A DNA stretch of 64,000 bases from Anthostomella pinea (Eukaryota; Ascomycota; Sordariomycetes; Xylariales; Xylariaceae). The stretch spans positions 868,001-932,000 of the forward strand of contig CAUWAG010000012.1 in the NCBI GenBank assembly GCA_963556695.1. The letters run 5' to 3'. How positions within the stretch are numbered: the first letter of the stretch is position 1; the number at the start of each line of letters is the position of its first letter. The translations under genes and the position numbers were made by a program. Below, piece after piece: positions 10,500-22,467 of the stretch. A model generated the notes under the pieces. It saw only the letters and a list, made by a program, of their open reading frames with translations. It did not search any database and had not been told where the DNA came from.

Positions 10500-11257
10500 G
10501 TAATAACGAGCTATGTAATTATCTACTCTTTAGCTACCATATCTGGCTTGTTAATGTATATCTCATTGTCTGTTTCAACTACCTTGACTTTGATGTCGTA
10601 TTGGCGTTCCAGCCATAAGAGGTGCGTTGACACCACACGGATGATTGTTTGCGGAGTTCGATTCTCGAGAGCATAGTCCCATGAGACACCAGAGTTTCTG
10701 CACATAAAGACCATGTGAGATGACTCGTTGAACAGCGATCTCTCGTAATCGTGGAAGTCTAGAGCTAATCTCTCTCCTGGATCTTCGTAGTTAGATTGTG
10801 GTGCTCTCCGTATATGCTGTCTGGCCTTGGACATTCCGCATGACTCGCATTCCACTCCCGTCGGTCCTCGGATGACCACCCCCTGAGATGCGTGCACTAG
10901 GTGTTCCAGAGCTTCTGGGCCAGGATGTCCTAGTCGTTGATGCCATAGCCACGCGTTCCCAGTGAGGGGAGGTCTTCTGGACCATGAGTTGTGTAGATGC
11001 TTCTTGCTTGGTTGTGCGGTGTGAAACATAGCGTTCGGGTTGTTCGGTTGGTAGTTGATGACATATTGGCCGTACATGTCCTTGATATGGCCGACCAAGG
11101 TATTGTCTTTTCTTTTGAGACTGGTCTGCCTTTCCTTGTTGTCCCACCAATATCCTCTCCGTCTGAGTTCTCGTAAGGACACGAGAGTAGTAAGGAGTGA
11201 GGGGCTGTAGGCTGTATTTGGAAAGCTGATAATCGTGCTTCCGATGCGTACTTGCAT
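10500..11257 (-). pseudogene. Ty1/Copia relic: GAG-pre-integrase and start of integrase
   Basis: The minus-strand frame contains the zinc-binding pre-integrase motif (WLWHQRLGHPG, then CESCGMSKA) and the start of the integrase core, with LALDFHDY and VVETDNEIY supplying candidates for the first two acidic residues. It ends at a stop near 10523 with no third acidic residue, RT or RNase H. On the right it is fused to a LINE relic at about 11310. It has no clear overlap with the other Copia relics, so family membership is undetermined. Confidence 0.85.
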
Positions 11258-11311
11258 ATTGCCGTACGCTTGGATGGGTAGAGGGCGGTCTCCTGACCAT
11301 ACAAAATCCCC

Positions 11312-11787
11312 TGGTGGCGCAGTCCTCTAGCTGCTTAGACGCCCGCAGTCCCACTGATAGCTTGTGCCAGGAAACGATTCTGTATACGTCCTTTGGTTCG
11401 GTTGCTGAATCGATCAGAGTCCGCCAGTACTCTCTCCTGGCTTTCCGAACCACGCGGCGAAAGTCCCGTCGAGCCGAATTCCGCCCTTCTTGGCTTGCGG
11501 TCTGTTTGGAAAAGGCCCTGTATGTCTTAACAGCTGCTTTGCATTCGTCATTCCACCAAGCAGTGGGCCTAGATTGGCGGGGCTTCTTGCCCACTGTCCT
11601 GACGCAGCCTTGGATCACGTCGATTAAGCTCTGCGTAAAGGCATCCACCTGGCCAGGGGATGCACCTAGCCGGGGGAGCTCGTGAATCCTGTTTTGGACA
11701 TTATCAACCAGCTCTTGTAGTTTGTCGTCCGGTGCTATCCATCAATCGGCCTTAGGGACCCGGTCCAGGTCTCCCTGAATCGGAACC
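11312..11787 (-). pseudogene. Tad-like LINE ORF2 relic (between endonuclease and RT)
   Basis: On the minus strand this encodes the ORF2 spacer found just after the endonuclease and before the RT (TAWWNDECK, RKARREYWRTLIDSATEPKD, IVSWHKLS). It overlaps the C-terminal end of the endonuclease part in the 49911-52481 copy and the N-terminal end of the 18940-21815 copy. A TGA replaces an expected Trp codon near 11745. Both ends are truncated. Confidence 0.85.
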
Positions 11788-13130
11788 CTCTATCACCCTT
11801 AATTCATCTTATTATGTCAGATGCAAGCGAGTTCAGATTATTTAGGTTGTCAAGTGTGTCTTGTTATCGTTGTTCTTCTGCTTCACCCCTTGAGCGTGCA
11901 GAAATTGATGATCTATCTTCTGGGTGGGTCAGATGCCCTGTGCGTCTCTGCCCCACTGGAGATCTTCCGGTGTCTATTTCCGGCTCCCATTCAACACAAT
12001 CAAAGTCCTGACCATACCGTACGGAACGGCCCGACACTAGTAATCTTATTCTCCACATCAACCGGCCTTTATGCTAGATGCGTTCACGGTTTAGTTTAGT
12101 TTAGTTTATTTAATTCTGTTGGATTCAAGCGAGTTCAGTGATTGGAGGGTGATTCTTCGTGTATTGCATGTAGTGTCCTGTATCTGTTCTGTCTGTTCAG
12201 GTGCCCCTGATCGGTTCCCAGTTTGGTGCTGGTCATCTCCGCCGTACCGTGGTTTTTCCGGTCGGACTCGGCTCATCTTCATGACCCCTGTTATCCAACA
12301 AATTCAAGGATTACGCCAGGATAGCAAATTCTGGACTAGTTAGATCGACAAACAGCTTCTTAATAGTTTTTATGGCATGCCGTTAGGAACTGGATCCTAG
12401 GGAAACTAAAGCTAATGTTCGTGACGAACGAACCAGATCTCACTCTTTCTGCCAGAGCGCGTTCGAGTTTAGCTGCACCTAACTCTCGTGTAACAAATCG
12501 AATCTTCCGCAATTTAAAGGCATCGCGTTACTTAATGGAGCTCATGAGACACTAAACCTAGAATAGGACTTTCTAGTCTCGTATTGCCGTACTTCTCGCC
12601 CGGGTTGATGGTTATGTGGTCGACTTCGATGTTATGGAGCAGCTTCACGCTCCGACCCAAACTCCCCAAACTCCGAGTCGATGATCTCATCTCGGTCAGG
12701 TCGTTAATGTCTCTTTTGCTCTTAACCATGGGATGGGATGGTCCGCGTCTTTCATCATTTAACGGAAGATAGGACATGTCTGCGACTTCTGTCGAGTTCT
12801 ATGGTGGAGTGATACTGTACAATTACATTCTATTTAGATGGACGTTGCTTCCGCGCTCCTTTACGATCGAATGCCTGAGCTATAGTTCGAAAGCGGATCA
12901 TTAATGGCTTCCAGAAATTCTGATCTAAATAGGGTTACTTTACTGCATATATGGGTGAGTTTGCAATGAATTATGGGATAAATTGGACAATGTTCAGGGA
13001 AAATAAAACGGAATCATCAGCCGGAATTAGATTGTGACCAAGACCAGAACCTAGAGTAGGAACTGGATCAAAAAACAAATTTCTGCCCTATTAGTGTGAC
13101 GAGCCTCCCTCGCCATAAGGCTCAGCAATA
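11788..13130. other. unassigned repeat-derived sequence
   Basis: No gene is recognised. About 45 bp at 11953-11997 reappear inverted at 15664-15706. At 12084-12108 a (TTTAG)n-like tract, on the minus strand (CTAAA)n, resembles the 3' tail of the LINE ending near 30500 and may mark another truncated LINE insertion. The remainder shows no coding signal. Confidence 0.4.
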
Positions 13131-13141
13131 AAACTTGCACC

Positions 13142-14955
13142 TTGGATCTTTGTACAACACTCGTACTACGGCAACGCATCCCAGGTTGTATATTAGGAAT
13201 GGAGAGAGAGAATAATGCTGGTGGAGAATCCGGTCAGCAGTTTTTCCATATTCGCAAAAGTTATCACGCAGGAGATCTAGATGTCGAAAGCTACTGGGAG
13301 TCTCTAACTCCGCATTGCCATCGATGTCTTAAACAGCTGCTCCGACACCGCCGACGTACCCATTATTGCCACAGTGAGGGCAATGCCTCTGAGAAGAGTC
13401 TTGTAGAGGCATTTGACCGCTTACTGTGTATTCCCGGCCTATGGCAGGGGATGAATTTAGGCTCAGTCCACAAGATATTGGCTATGAGGTGCGATGAGGT
13501 AAGTCAAGCCAGCCCACTTCCAACTCAACAAGCTTACATTTAGTATAGAAGGTTTTCAATTATCTGAGCCACATTCTCGTAGTATAGACCAGAATCTTCG
13601 ATAGAGACCTTTTAGCCATGGATCGGATTACGGCCGCCGACGTGAAGGCATTGGAGCTGACATGTCCCAAGTTTTCCGCTACAGACGCCCAAAGCCTCCA
13701 GTCTCGGCTTCAGAGTGGAGAGATACTTCAAAGCTTCAACTCCGAAGAGCACAAAGGGATCTATAAAAACTTACTTGCGATCGACTGCCCGATACCTTCA
13801 CTGTATACATTCTTCAAAGATGCCAAATACCTGGAGTCCTGCGCGGAAAGCATGCGGCTCGTCATCGGCCTCTCAGGCAGGAGCAATCAGACTGTTGATG
13901 CAGCTCTTTGGGATTCTTTTCAGCAGAACCGAGATGAATTTCGACAGCGAGAAGAACGCTTGTGGTTATACGTAGCGCAGAACTATCCCGACCTATCACA
14001 ACCAACGCATAAGAAGAACATCTTGGCGAAAGCACAAACCGAAAAGGCCAAGGAAGTAGTCTTGTATGGTGTGGCCATGGAGGCCTACAAACAAGGATTT
14101 GAAAACGAGCGCATCAACGAATTAAGATCCCGGGTACTAGGTCCAGCTGCTGCAGACGATGAACTTCCTAGAAGCGATATGCCGCGGACAACCAATATGA
14201 GGGCAGATGAGGTCGAGAGAAAGAGAAGATATGGATTTCCGAGCGAAACACAGCATCATCACGACAAGCACTTGATAGTCTTAGAAAACATCAGGGCAGG
14301 AAATAGTTCAGATACCCGGGTTACGTCTTTCTTTATCCAGAAGAGCGTTCTATTAGCTTTCTTTGCTAAAGAAAGCAATGATAACCATGAGGGCGTTACG
14401 CAATCTGTGTATTCTCACACTGCCTATCCTCTACACCGTCCGTCGGGCCATAATGACCTATACGAATCCATATCTAGCTTGGTCAGGCGCCGCGATGAGC
14501 AGAGCGCGTATGAAGAGGCCTCCTTTGTTGACTGGATGGACGCGAGTCAATATGAAGATAGCCAACAACAAGATCAGCCATTGTTGCCCTTGAATCAATC
14601 TGCCAGGCCGGCGCTGGACTTACCGCTTGAGGCGCCGCCGATCGGGGGACAGAGCAGGTACATTGGAGGTTCTATATCTACTCAGAAAGAGAATGTACGG
14701 TTTATGACTCGCGAAATGCAGGAATGGAACATAGTGCAACAAGTTGCGAACAATGCTACTGACGTGGAGGCGGCTGCAGAGACGTTGCTGATCAGCGGGC
14801 TACGAGCGTTTTCCACCACGATGCAACCACTTCTCCCAAAGGAATGCTTCGCTGCTGCTGGATTGAGTCGTGGGAATGTCCTCATCTTACTGCCTGAAGA
14901 TGATATTCACATCACCCGAGAGCTTGCCGCGTCGGCCTTGCACTTAGGTGATTGA
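13142..14955 (+). pseudogene. DUF3723-family protein gene with one nonsense codon
   Basis: Exon 1 (to 13498) and exon 2 (13549-14955) join in phase across a 50-nt intron with a GTAAGT donor. The first exon ends with a segment (FDRLLCIPGLWQGMNLGSVHKILAMRCDE) and the second begins with KVFNYLSHILVV, then the SLYTFFKDAKYLESCAESM region, all matching DUF3723 proteins as I remember them. A TAG at 13585-13587 stands where a Trp codon would read through; the rest of the frame is open for about 455 codons. The 5' end is not identified, since no ATG opens exon 1. An ATG at 13618 could permit a shortened product. DUF3723 genes are accessory and of unknown function. Confidence 0.7.
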
Positions 14956-15917
14956 TTAGGACAAGATAAGCCTTTGTTGGGCGTTATCTGTATTAATCCC
15001 TCAAGGAAGACAGTTGTTGCGATAGATTTCTCAGACTGGGCCATTGGAGGTGTAATCTCCCATTCTGGTAACGGAAACAACACGGTCAACCTCGACGAGT
15101 TACCATCTGAAGTTGGTACTCGTCCTATAGATGTCGATGCCCGCATTTTACCTCCTGTAGGGTTGATGTTCCTGTTGCGCGATTTGCACGTTTTTCTGGC
15201 AATTTCCGAATCCCTCTGTACTTGCCTTGCTTTGGTATCTTCTGATCCGTCCGTGGGCTTTTGGCCTATGGATGCTTGATTACACGGCTTCGGATAGGCC
15301 TCCGGTGGGGTTTGGTGCCTGTCTGACTGTCATCGTCAACCAAGCATTCTGAGGAGCCATCGGCTTCTCTTACATGCTCTGGTTACTACAGGCAAACCGT
15401 AAGGCAACTCGAAAGACGACTGGGAATTATTGGCCATCAAATGTCACAATAGTCATCCAGACTCGTCGCGCTACGAGGTCTCTTCTCATCAGAATACCTC
15501 GCAAAGGAATATTTCCGCTGGTTGTGTGTGTATTATCCCAGCCATCCCAGGTAATCTTATCGTAGAATGCCCTGGATGACAGGTGATCCGATAAGGTACT
15601 GGTGGCTGGATCCAGTGGCTGGGATCCACATGGATGTCTGGACATATAATCCGAGGCACTTATAGTTGTTGAATGGGAGCCGGAAATAGACACCGGAAGA
15701 TCTCCAGTGGGGGCGGTGAACGTGGAGCAGCAGGTTGGACAAGATTATGCTGGGGATGGAGATGCAGATGCTGACGGCTCGGGCAGTGGCCGAGGTGGGA
15801 CCGTCAAGAAACCTTAGCAACCATCCTCTTCAGTGGGTAGCCAGCCAGCATACCACAGTCTGAGGAGCAACACAACAGTTGATGGTAGACACCCCAGTTA
15901 AGAATCATACAGTCGCA
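14956..15917. other. unassigned sequence with short dispersed repeats
   Basis: Contains the 15475-15531 copy of the short repeat at 10008-10062 and the 15664-15706 inverted copy of 11953-11997. A plus-strand segment near 15015 (IDFSDWAIGGVISH) slightly resembles a Gypsy RNase H motif but has no supporting neighbours. Nothing else is recognised. Confidence 0.4.
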
Positions 15918-17222
15918 AAAGAAAATATGTTGCGGTGTTTTCCTTTCACCACAGCTGTAGTGGTCATTCGAGTATGTATGCCCGAAACGTTCGTGGTATC
16001 CAGCAAAGTCGCCATGCCCAGATCTAGCCGCTAGAAGTCTGTGTAAAGTACTCCTTTCGAAAGATATGAGGTTCCTTTTGGTTACCGCATGCGAGTATAC
16101 TTCTTGATACCTAGGTTCTGATTGACCTTCCCACCATTGATCGAATTCTCTCTTGCCCTTCCTCTTGAGATCTCTCTTTACCCAAGAGATTGTGGGAAGG
16201 TTCGTCGCTTCCGTTTCTAGCATGGCACCCTCTTTTGCTAGTGCGTCAGCAGCTTCGTTGCCATCGATATCTCTGTGTCCAGGGATCCACTTGACGGTCA
16301 CCCCAGGAGTGTGTGCTGTGGCGAGTTCTTGAAATCGTAGGAAAATGTTCTGTGATGTTTCGGGTGGAGTCCCATTGAGCCCATCTACCACCGACGTGTT
16401 GTCAAGGCAGACGTAAAGCCGTTTGTCGCGCCCAATCGCCCTGGCTGCTGCGAGACCTTGGAGAGCGCCATGGACTTCAGCATCTACCACTTCTGCTTGG
16501 AGAAGTCTGCCCTTTCCCCGATACACTTCTTGTGTAGTGTCGCCTTTTCTAATGGTGAAACCCCATCCAGTGCGGGTTGTGCCTTGGTCGTCCAACTGCG
16601 ATCCATCCGAGTATATGACCAGGTCAGTGTCCACGTTTCTCCCCCGTAGCCAATGCTTAAAGAGCTCTGTTTCTTCGTCTTTGTCCTTACGGACTGGGGG
16701 CTTCTTCCACGATGGCTTGGTAAGTGTCGGTCTCTGGAAGTCAGGAACTAGCTGGTAGCTCCTTTGTAGCCTTGTTGGTTCCTTGCGGGCTTGTACTCGG
16801 AGCCTGCCGACGAGAGGGTGTCTCTGATCTATTCGTCCGAGCCGGAGGCCGTGACGTCGTCTTATTGACTCCGCGAGAACTCCTGCTGGGGGAATTTGTG
16901 ATTCAAAGTGGAGGATATGTCCAGGGTGTGTTTTCCAGACCGGCAAGATAGCCCTGATCGCCGTTCGTAGTACGGCATCTATCGTTGCAAGAAGCCCCTT
17001 GATGCGACACGCTAATGTCACGCCTAGGCTCCTAGTCTTTTCCATTCCCGGGTACCAGGCCTCCAAGCCGTGTGTAAGAATAGGGATAACGCAAGCTATT
17101 GCAGCCCTCCTGGTTGACTTTACTGGAAGTCCTTTGACCGTGTTGCATAGTCCTCGAAGGTGATTTGCTACCCTACTAGCCTTCTCGGCCCAGTGGGAAA
17201 CGTGACCTTTGAAGTTTAGTTA
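15918..17222 (-). pseudogene. Tad-like LINE ORF2 relic: RNase H and C-terminal Cys-His motif
   Basis: The minus-strand frame covers the end of the RT/connection region, RNase H (YSDGSQLDD, EVHGALQGL, CLDNTSVVDGL, HRDIDGNEAAD giving D-E-D-D) and the C-terminal CSCG...H-x3-C-like motif; here the first Cys reads Tyr (HYSCGERKTPQHIFFC). It is truncated on both sides: on the right at about 17222 within the connection region and on the left just after the Cys-His motif. It is more diverged from the 18940 and 49911 copies than those are from each other. Confidence 0.88.
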
Positions 17223-17465
17223 CCCCGGAAAAATGTTGGCATCATCCCATTCCTAATGCTTGACCTCGTGCGCTTGGCTGAGTGCTACGATATTGATCAA
17301 CGGGTGGATTAGGTGGAGTTGGTCCCAGCCCTGCTCTAGGCAACAGCAGACAAGAGCCCTCAGGATGAACCATTATCCAACACAGAGGCATATGAGAAGT
17401 GGTTTATTTCTTTCCCTATAGTCACTACTACTACTACTACTAACAACAATATACCCACTTACCAC

Positions 17466-18211
17466 TCAAGCATCCCATTCCCAGCAAACCAATTTACTCG
17501 TCACCCAGCGAAATCGTACTTCCTGGAGGCATTCATCGCCGATGCACCCGATGCGATGACAGCATTCGCTCCTACAATATGGGCAGGAAGACCATCCGCC
17601 AACGTCCCGCCAGTTGTGCAAGCATGCCTGGCAAAACACATGTCCTGGTAAGTGTCAGTCGCTTAGCTATACGCAGAGGGAGTCCGTACGTACCACACTT
17701 GGTGAATGCGGTCGGATTGACAATCGAGTTGTGGCAGATTCCGCATTCACTCCCGAGGCCATAGGTGGGTCTCAGTGGTTGGGTTGGCGGCCAACGCTCC
17801 TGATGGTCTTCGGTGCGACATGGTTTCGCCGAGGGTCCTTTTGCACACCTAGAACAGATCGCCTTCGCGGCGTCAGCAAACTGCAGGCTTGAACCCCAAG
17901 GTTATACTTACACAACCGCAACCTGCGAACCGAAACATTCCGGTGTCGTTCTGGAGACAGTCCTCGCATTTAGTACAGCCGTCTTTCGTAAGGTCGATCA
18001 GCGTCATTGTGTGCTTTGTCCTGCTGCGAACGAAGATGACCTCGTTGTCGGTGGTGCTAGAGGGTTTGTGGCCATTGGAAGCATCATCCATGACGGGTTG
18101 AGTTCTCGCGCGCTTTCCTCTGCTGCGGGTGGAGATGTTGTTCGAAGGAATGTAATCGCCGCCGGTGAGGTCTATGACGAGCACGTTGTCGTTGTTCCTT
18201 GGATAGGGCAT
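17466..18211 (-). CDS. SIM-containing C3HC4 RING-finger protein (STUbL-like architecture)
   Basis: Three exons (18211-17912, 17862-17694, 17644-17466) separated by two 49-nt introns (GTAAGT and GTACGT donors, CTGAC branch points) encode 215 aa. The frame closes exactly. Residues 10-16 (VLVIDLT), 58-61 (VIFV) and 71-75 (LIDLT) look like SUMO-interacting motifs. A Cys cluster (79, 82, 85, 98, 100, 103, 106, 115) follows. A complete RING is formed by C140, C143, C156, H158, C161, C164, C177 and C180. SIMs followed by a C-terminal RING is the architecture of SUMO-targeted ubiquitin ligases such as RNF4 or Slx8; ubiquitin transfer to SUMO-modified proteins is therefore inferred, not shown. The start is supported by a TATA box 84 nt upstream. 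A second, broken copy lies at 680-1957. Confidence 0.78.
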
Positions 18212-18294
18212 GATGAGCGAGGTGTCTACAAAATGGACAAAAAGAGGAGAATGAAGAGAGGCTTGTCTGCGGGGTCTAGAGGGTGGACGAGGCC

Positions 18295-18301
18295 TTTTAT
18301 A
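18295..18301 (-). promoter_or_regulatory. TATA box of the SIM/RING gene
   Basis: TATAAAA on the minus strand, 84 nt upstream of the proposed ATG at 18211. The duplicated copy has TATGAAA at the same place, so the element is mutated there. Confidence 0.6.
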
Positions 18302-18690
18302 GTAGAAGGTCGGGAGGATTGGCACTGTCCCGTCGGCTTTATCCCCATCCGCTTGATCCAATTGCACCGAATCGAAAGGCAGACTTGGTCAGCCACTGTT
18401 CGCCGGGTTGCCTTGATTTGCCAAGACTAGGTACTGTCGTCGTGATCCTCGCTCGAGCCAGATCAAGCGGCCCCTTTCGCCGAAAGCAGATAAGAGAGTC
18501 ATGCGCTCAGGCACCACCAGCCCCTGAGATGTACAGGTGAATTCATATCAAGCATGGAGGGCCTAGAGACGGAGACAACGACAAGGGATCGTGATGAGGT
18601 GGGTACAGAGAAGGGTATTCCAGCGGCACATCCGGATTGACAACGGCTAAACTCGCGATCCCAGGCGAGGCATACGGCTGAGGATTGCTC

Positions 18691-18934
18691 GATGCCGTTT
18701 AATCGTGACCATGATGCACTGCTTCGACGGGAGCCCGCCATCCCGGGTGCTGTCCCCGCCGTCTCCACTCCACAGGAGAGCATGAGTACCATGAACCAGA
18801 GGCTGGTCAATAACATCCGACGTTTGTGGTCCTCACCCGATTCCCGATGACGAGTTTTTCTTTGAGTATGCCCTGCGCTTTGGCAACGTCGAGACTTCTG
18901 TTGAAGGGTCAATGCACATATGGGTGGGCATTGT
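18691..18934. other. unassigned spacer
   Basis: Lies between the SIM/RING module and the LINE tail. Nothing recognised. Confidence 0.4.
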
Positions 18935-21815
18935 TGTATTGTTTGTTTGTTTGTTTTGTATTTAACGTGGGGGGTAGCTCCTCAGTAGTGCAAACCACGC
19001 CTCCCAGAGCCTCTGCATCGCAGGGTTGTGGAGGTCTCAAGATAATAAGTACAGTCAGTCCCGCTCACGGACCCATCCCCGTTGTTGCGGCGGTATGACC
19101 TTGGGGTCATCCATCTGGTCCTTTGAGGAAGGCTATCTATCGGGGGCAGATTGTTGAAAAGAACTTGCTCTTCTCCACGAATTTTGTCCATTCTGTGCTC
19201 CTCTCCCCTAAGTATTGTAAACAAGCTGCCCTAGGCGAATGCCTAGGCAGTAGCCGATTTTTCCCCAGCCTCTTACAAAAGAAAATGTGTTGTGGTGTTT
19301 TCTTCTCACCACAGCTGCAGTGATCATTTGAGTCTGTGTGCCCAAAGCGTTCATGGTATCTGGCAAAGTCGCCATGTCCAGATCTGGCCGCTAGAAGTCT
19401 GTGTAAAGTACTCCTCTTAAAAGATATAAGGTCTCTTTCAGTTATTGTATGTGAGTATACTTCTTGATATCTAGATTCTGATTGGTCTTTCTACCATTGG
19501 TTGAACTCTTTCTTGCCCTGTCTTTTGAGATCTCTCTTGACCCAAGAGATTGTAGGAAGATTTGTTGTGTCTGTTTCTAGCATGGCACCCTCTTTTGTTA
19601 GTGTGTCGGCAGCTTCGTTGCTATCAATATCTTTGTGTCCAGGAATCCATTTGACGGTCACTCCAGGAGTGTGTGCTGTGGCAAGTTCTTGAAATCGTAG
19701 AAAAATGTTTTGTGATGTCTCGGGTGGAGTCCCATTGAGCCCATCTACCACTGACGTGTTGTCCAGGCAGACATATAGCTGTTTTCCGTGTCCAATTGCC
19801 CTGGCTGCTGCAAGACCTTGGAGAGCACCATGGACTTCAGCATCTACTACTTCTGCTTGTAGAAGTCTGCCCCTTCCCCGGTATACTTCTTGTGTAGTGC
19901 CGCCTCTCCTGATGGTATAACCCCATCCAGTGCGGATTGTGCCTTGGTCATCCAACTGTGATCCATCTGAGTAGATGACAAGGTCAGTGTTCACGTTTCT
20001 CTCTTGTAACCATTGCTTAAAGAGCTCTGTTTCTTTGTCTTTGTCTTTGCGGATTGGGCGCTTCTTCCATGATGGCCTGGTAAGTATTGGTCTCTGGAAG
20101 TCAGGGACTAGCTGGAAGCTCCTTTGTAGCCTTGTTGGATCCTTGCGAGCTTGTATTTGGAGCCTGCCAACCAGAGGGTGTCTCTGATCTATTCGTCCTA
20201 GTCGGAGGCCGTGACGTCGTCTTATTGACTCTGCAAGAACTCCTGCTGGGGGAATCTGCGATTCAAAGTGTAAGATATGTCCAGGGTGTGTTTTCCAGAC
20301 TGGCAAGATAGCCCTGATCGCCGTTCGTAGTACGGTATTTATTGTTCCAAGAAGCCCCTTAATGCGACATGCTGATGTCTCACCTAAGCTCCCAGCTTTC
20401 TCGATTCCTGGGTACCAGGCCTCCAGGCCATGTGTGAGAATAGGAATAACACAAGCTTTCACAGCCCTCTTGGTTGACTTTACTGGAAGTCCTTTGACTG
20501 TGTTGCATAGTCCTCGAAGGTGATTTGCTACCCTACTAGCTTTCTTGGCCCAGTGAGAAACATGGTCTTTGAAGTTTAGTTTCCTATCCAGAAGGACACT
20601 TAGCCATCGCATGGAATGCTTAGCTGTTTTGTTCATTGTTCCGTGGCAAACTGGGGGATTGTCTGAGTTCTTTTTCCGTAAGAAGTGCATGATCTCGGTT
20701 TTGTCGGGATCAAATTCAATAGCATTGTTATATCCCCATTGATTGAGCAAATGAAGGTTTTCAGAAGCCTCTGTAGCTGTTTCTTCAAGGTTCTTTCCAA
20801 TGCAGAGTGTTGCTAGGTCATCTGCATATCCAAAGCGTCTTCTTTTCATGCCAAGTCGGGCACAGATTGGCTCTGTATACAGCATGTAGAGGATTGGAGA
20901 GACTGGTGAGCCTTGTGGGAGCCCACAAGTGAGAGCTTTTATATCGGTCACAGTGCCTTCAAACCGAACTCTTGCGGACCGCTCGGACATGAACGACTGG
21001 ACCCATCTTATGAGAAAGCCTGGCCAGCCCTGTTCTCTCATGCGAACCACCAGCCGTCCCATTAGGGCAGCATCAAAGGCCCCTTTCACATCTGATGTGA
21101 CTACCGTTGCAACGAGGCCTTGGTCAAGGGCCTGCTCAATATCGTGTATGAGTGCAGCTACCAGGTCAGTGGCAGAGCGCTTTGGTAGACCTCCAAAATG
21201 TTGTGGGGCTAGAATTCCAAGTTTGACAACAAACCAGGTAATTCTTTTCGCAATGAGTCGTTCTAGGCCCTTGCCAAGACATGACAGTAGCGATATTGGT
21301 CTGTAGGCCCTGGGATTGGAGTAGTCTTTCTTTCCTGGTTTTGGGATCATCACCACCTCAGCTACTTTGAATGGTTTAGGGTGGTGTCCAATCAGTAGGC
21401 AGGTCTGGAAAAGGGCTCTGATATGTTCACCAATGACTGGCCAGCAAGCTTTCAGAATCCGTACTGTGAGGGTATCTACTCCCGGGGAGTTGCTCTTGGT
21501 TCCTAAAGTGCACCCTTCAGCCTCTTCCAGTCCGACGTGGTATTCAAGGGGGATGTGTGGCTTGGGTTGTATGATCTGAGCGGACCAGGGGTCGATGATA
21601 TCGTTGTCTGAGGTACTTCGTTCAAGCGTGGCTGAGCGTAATGCATTTGCCTTGCTCTCTTGTGACTCGAATATTTGGTCTCCTATGATGATTGGAGGGG
21701 AACGCAATCCTGCTGATAACTTGTGCCAAGAGACGATTCTGTATAGGTCCTTTGGCTCAGTTGCTGAATTGATTAGAGTCTGCCAGTACTCTCTCCTAGC
21801 TTTCCGGATAGCAAG
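18935..21815 (-). mobile_element. 5'-truncated Tad-like LINE (RT, RNase H, 3' end)
   Basis: Read on the minus strand this holds most of ORF2: the spacer before RT, RT with VIPKPGKKDYSNPRAYRPISLL-type block, GLPQGSPVSPILY and YADD, then RNase H and the C-terminal Cys-His motif. The main frame runs 21884-19491 and is stopped by TAG after EFNQW, where the plus-strand copy has TGG. Coding similarity continues to about 19000. The 3' end at about 18940 is a (CAAA)n-type tail. Endonuclease and ORF1 are missing; at about 21815 the sequence switches abruptly to unrelated DNA. A recent but dead insertion. Confidence 0.9.
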
Positions 21816-22265
21816 GGGGAGAGGGGAAAAGACATGTTTCTCGCACGACGTGTCAAAAACGGGATTGTTTGTGTTAAGCCACATCCATCCTCAGCCACAT
21901 CCAGTGGCTTTAAGGTGGCTTTGCCCAGCGAGATAGGCACTGTCCGAACTAAGGCTGCCGGGCAGTCGACGGCACCTGCCAGCACTAAGTGGTGTTTTTT
22001 TTGGGGGGGAGGGGGGAGGGAGAGGTTTTTTTCCCCTTGCCAACAGGAGCTCTATTAGGTGTACTTAAAGGAGAAGCAGGCCTGCAGGAAAGGGGGCCTA
22101 CGAAGAGCGCCACACAGAAGGAACCCAAGGCACCCGAGCACGTGATGTAGAGAATGAGGATCACGTGACCAGACTCTGCTCACGACGACTCAGTGAGCAG
22201 CAGTGAGCACAACTCTATCAGTGAGGGAGAGATTGGATATATAAAGATAGACATTTTCTAGCTAG
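21816..22265 (+). promoter_or_regulatory. G-rich tract plus TATA-containing sequence, cut by the Gypsy insertion
   Basis: A poly-T/poly-G tract (about 21991-22040) is followed by a region with a TATATAAAG element at about 22238, only about 30 bp before the Gypsy insertion point. After the Gypsy element, sequence resumes with CAGAGATAGAAAG and an ATG at 28791. The layout suggests the Gypsy element landed just downstream of a promoter, perhaps the LTR of another element; this is inference. Confidence 0.35.
22261..22265. repeat. 5-bp target site duplication (left)
   Basis: GCTAG immediately before the 5' LTR, repeated at 28558-28562 immediately after the 3' LTR. Confidence 0.9.
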
Positions 22266-22466
22266 TGTGAGGGCGCACACCAGCACAATCTACTGCGCCC
22301 CACATCACACCCTGGCCAGCACTAGATAGGGATCATCTAGATGGCTCTGTCTCCCACCTGTATCTAGCTCTCTTCTTTCTTTCTTCATCTTCGATATTTT
22401 CGTCTATAGAGCCGGTTACCCCTTGTCGTCTGCTTTGTCTCGTCCTAGGTGCCACTCACCGTGACA
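22266..22466 (+). repeat. Gypsy 5' LTR (201 bp)
   Basis: Begins TGTGAGGGCGC and ends CGTGACA (TG...CA). It contains a CT-rich run and the 12-nt segment at 22387-22398 complementary to the primer-binding site. Confidence 0.95.
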
Positions 22467-22467
22467 C

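Larger units (their letters stand above)
17363..18690 (+). repeat. SIM/RING module duplication, copy 2 (undisturbed)
   Basis: This is the colinear version of the module broken at 565-1957. It spans the (ACT)n tract, the complete minus-strand gene at 17466-18211 and about 480 bp of its upstream region. Outside these limits the two copies have unrelated flanks, so the duplicated unit is about 1.33 kb. No terminal inverted repeats or target duplication are apparent. Confidence 0.8.

Noticed and set aside
14997..15060. Gypsy RNase H-like motif (IDFSDWAIGGVISH)
   Set aside because: Only one short resemblance, no neighbouring RT or integrase segments, and the frame is not supported around it.
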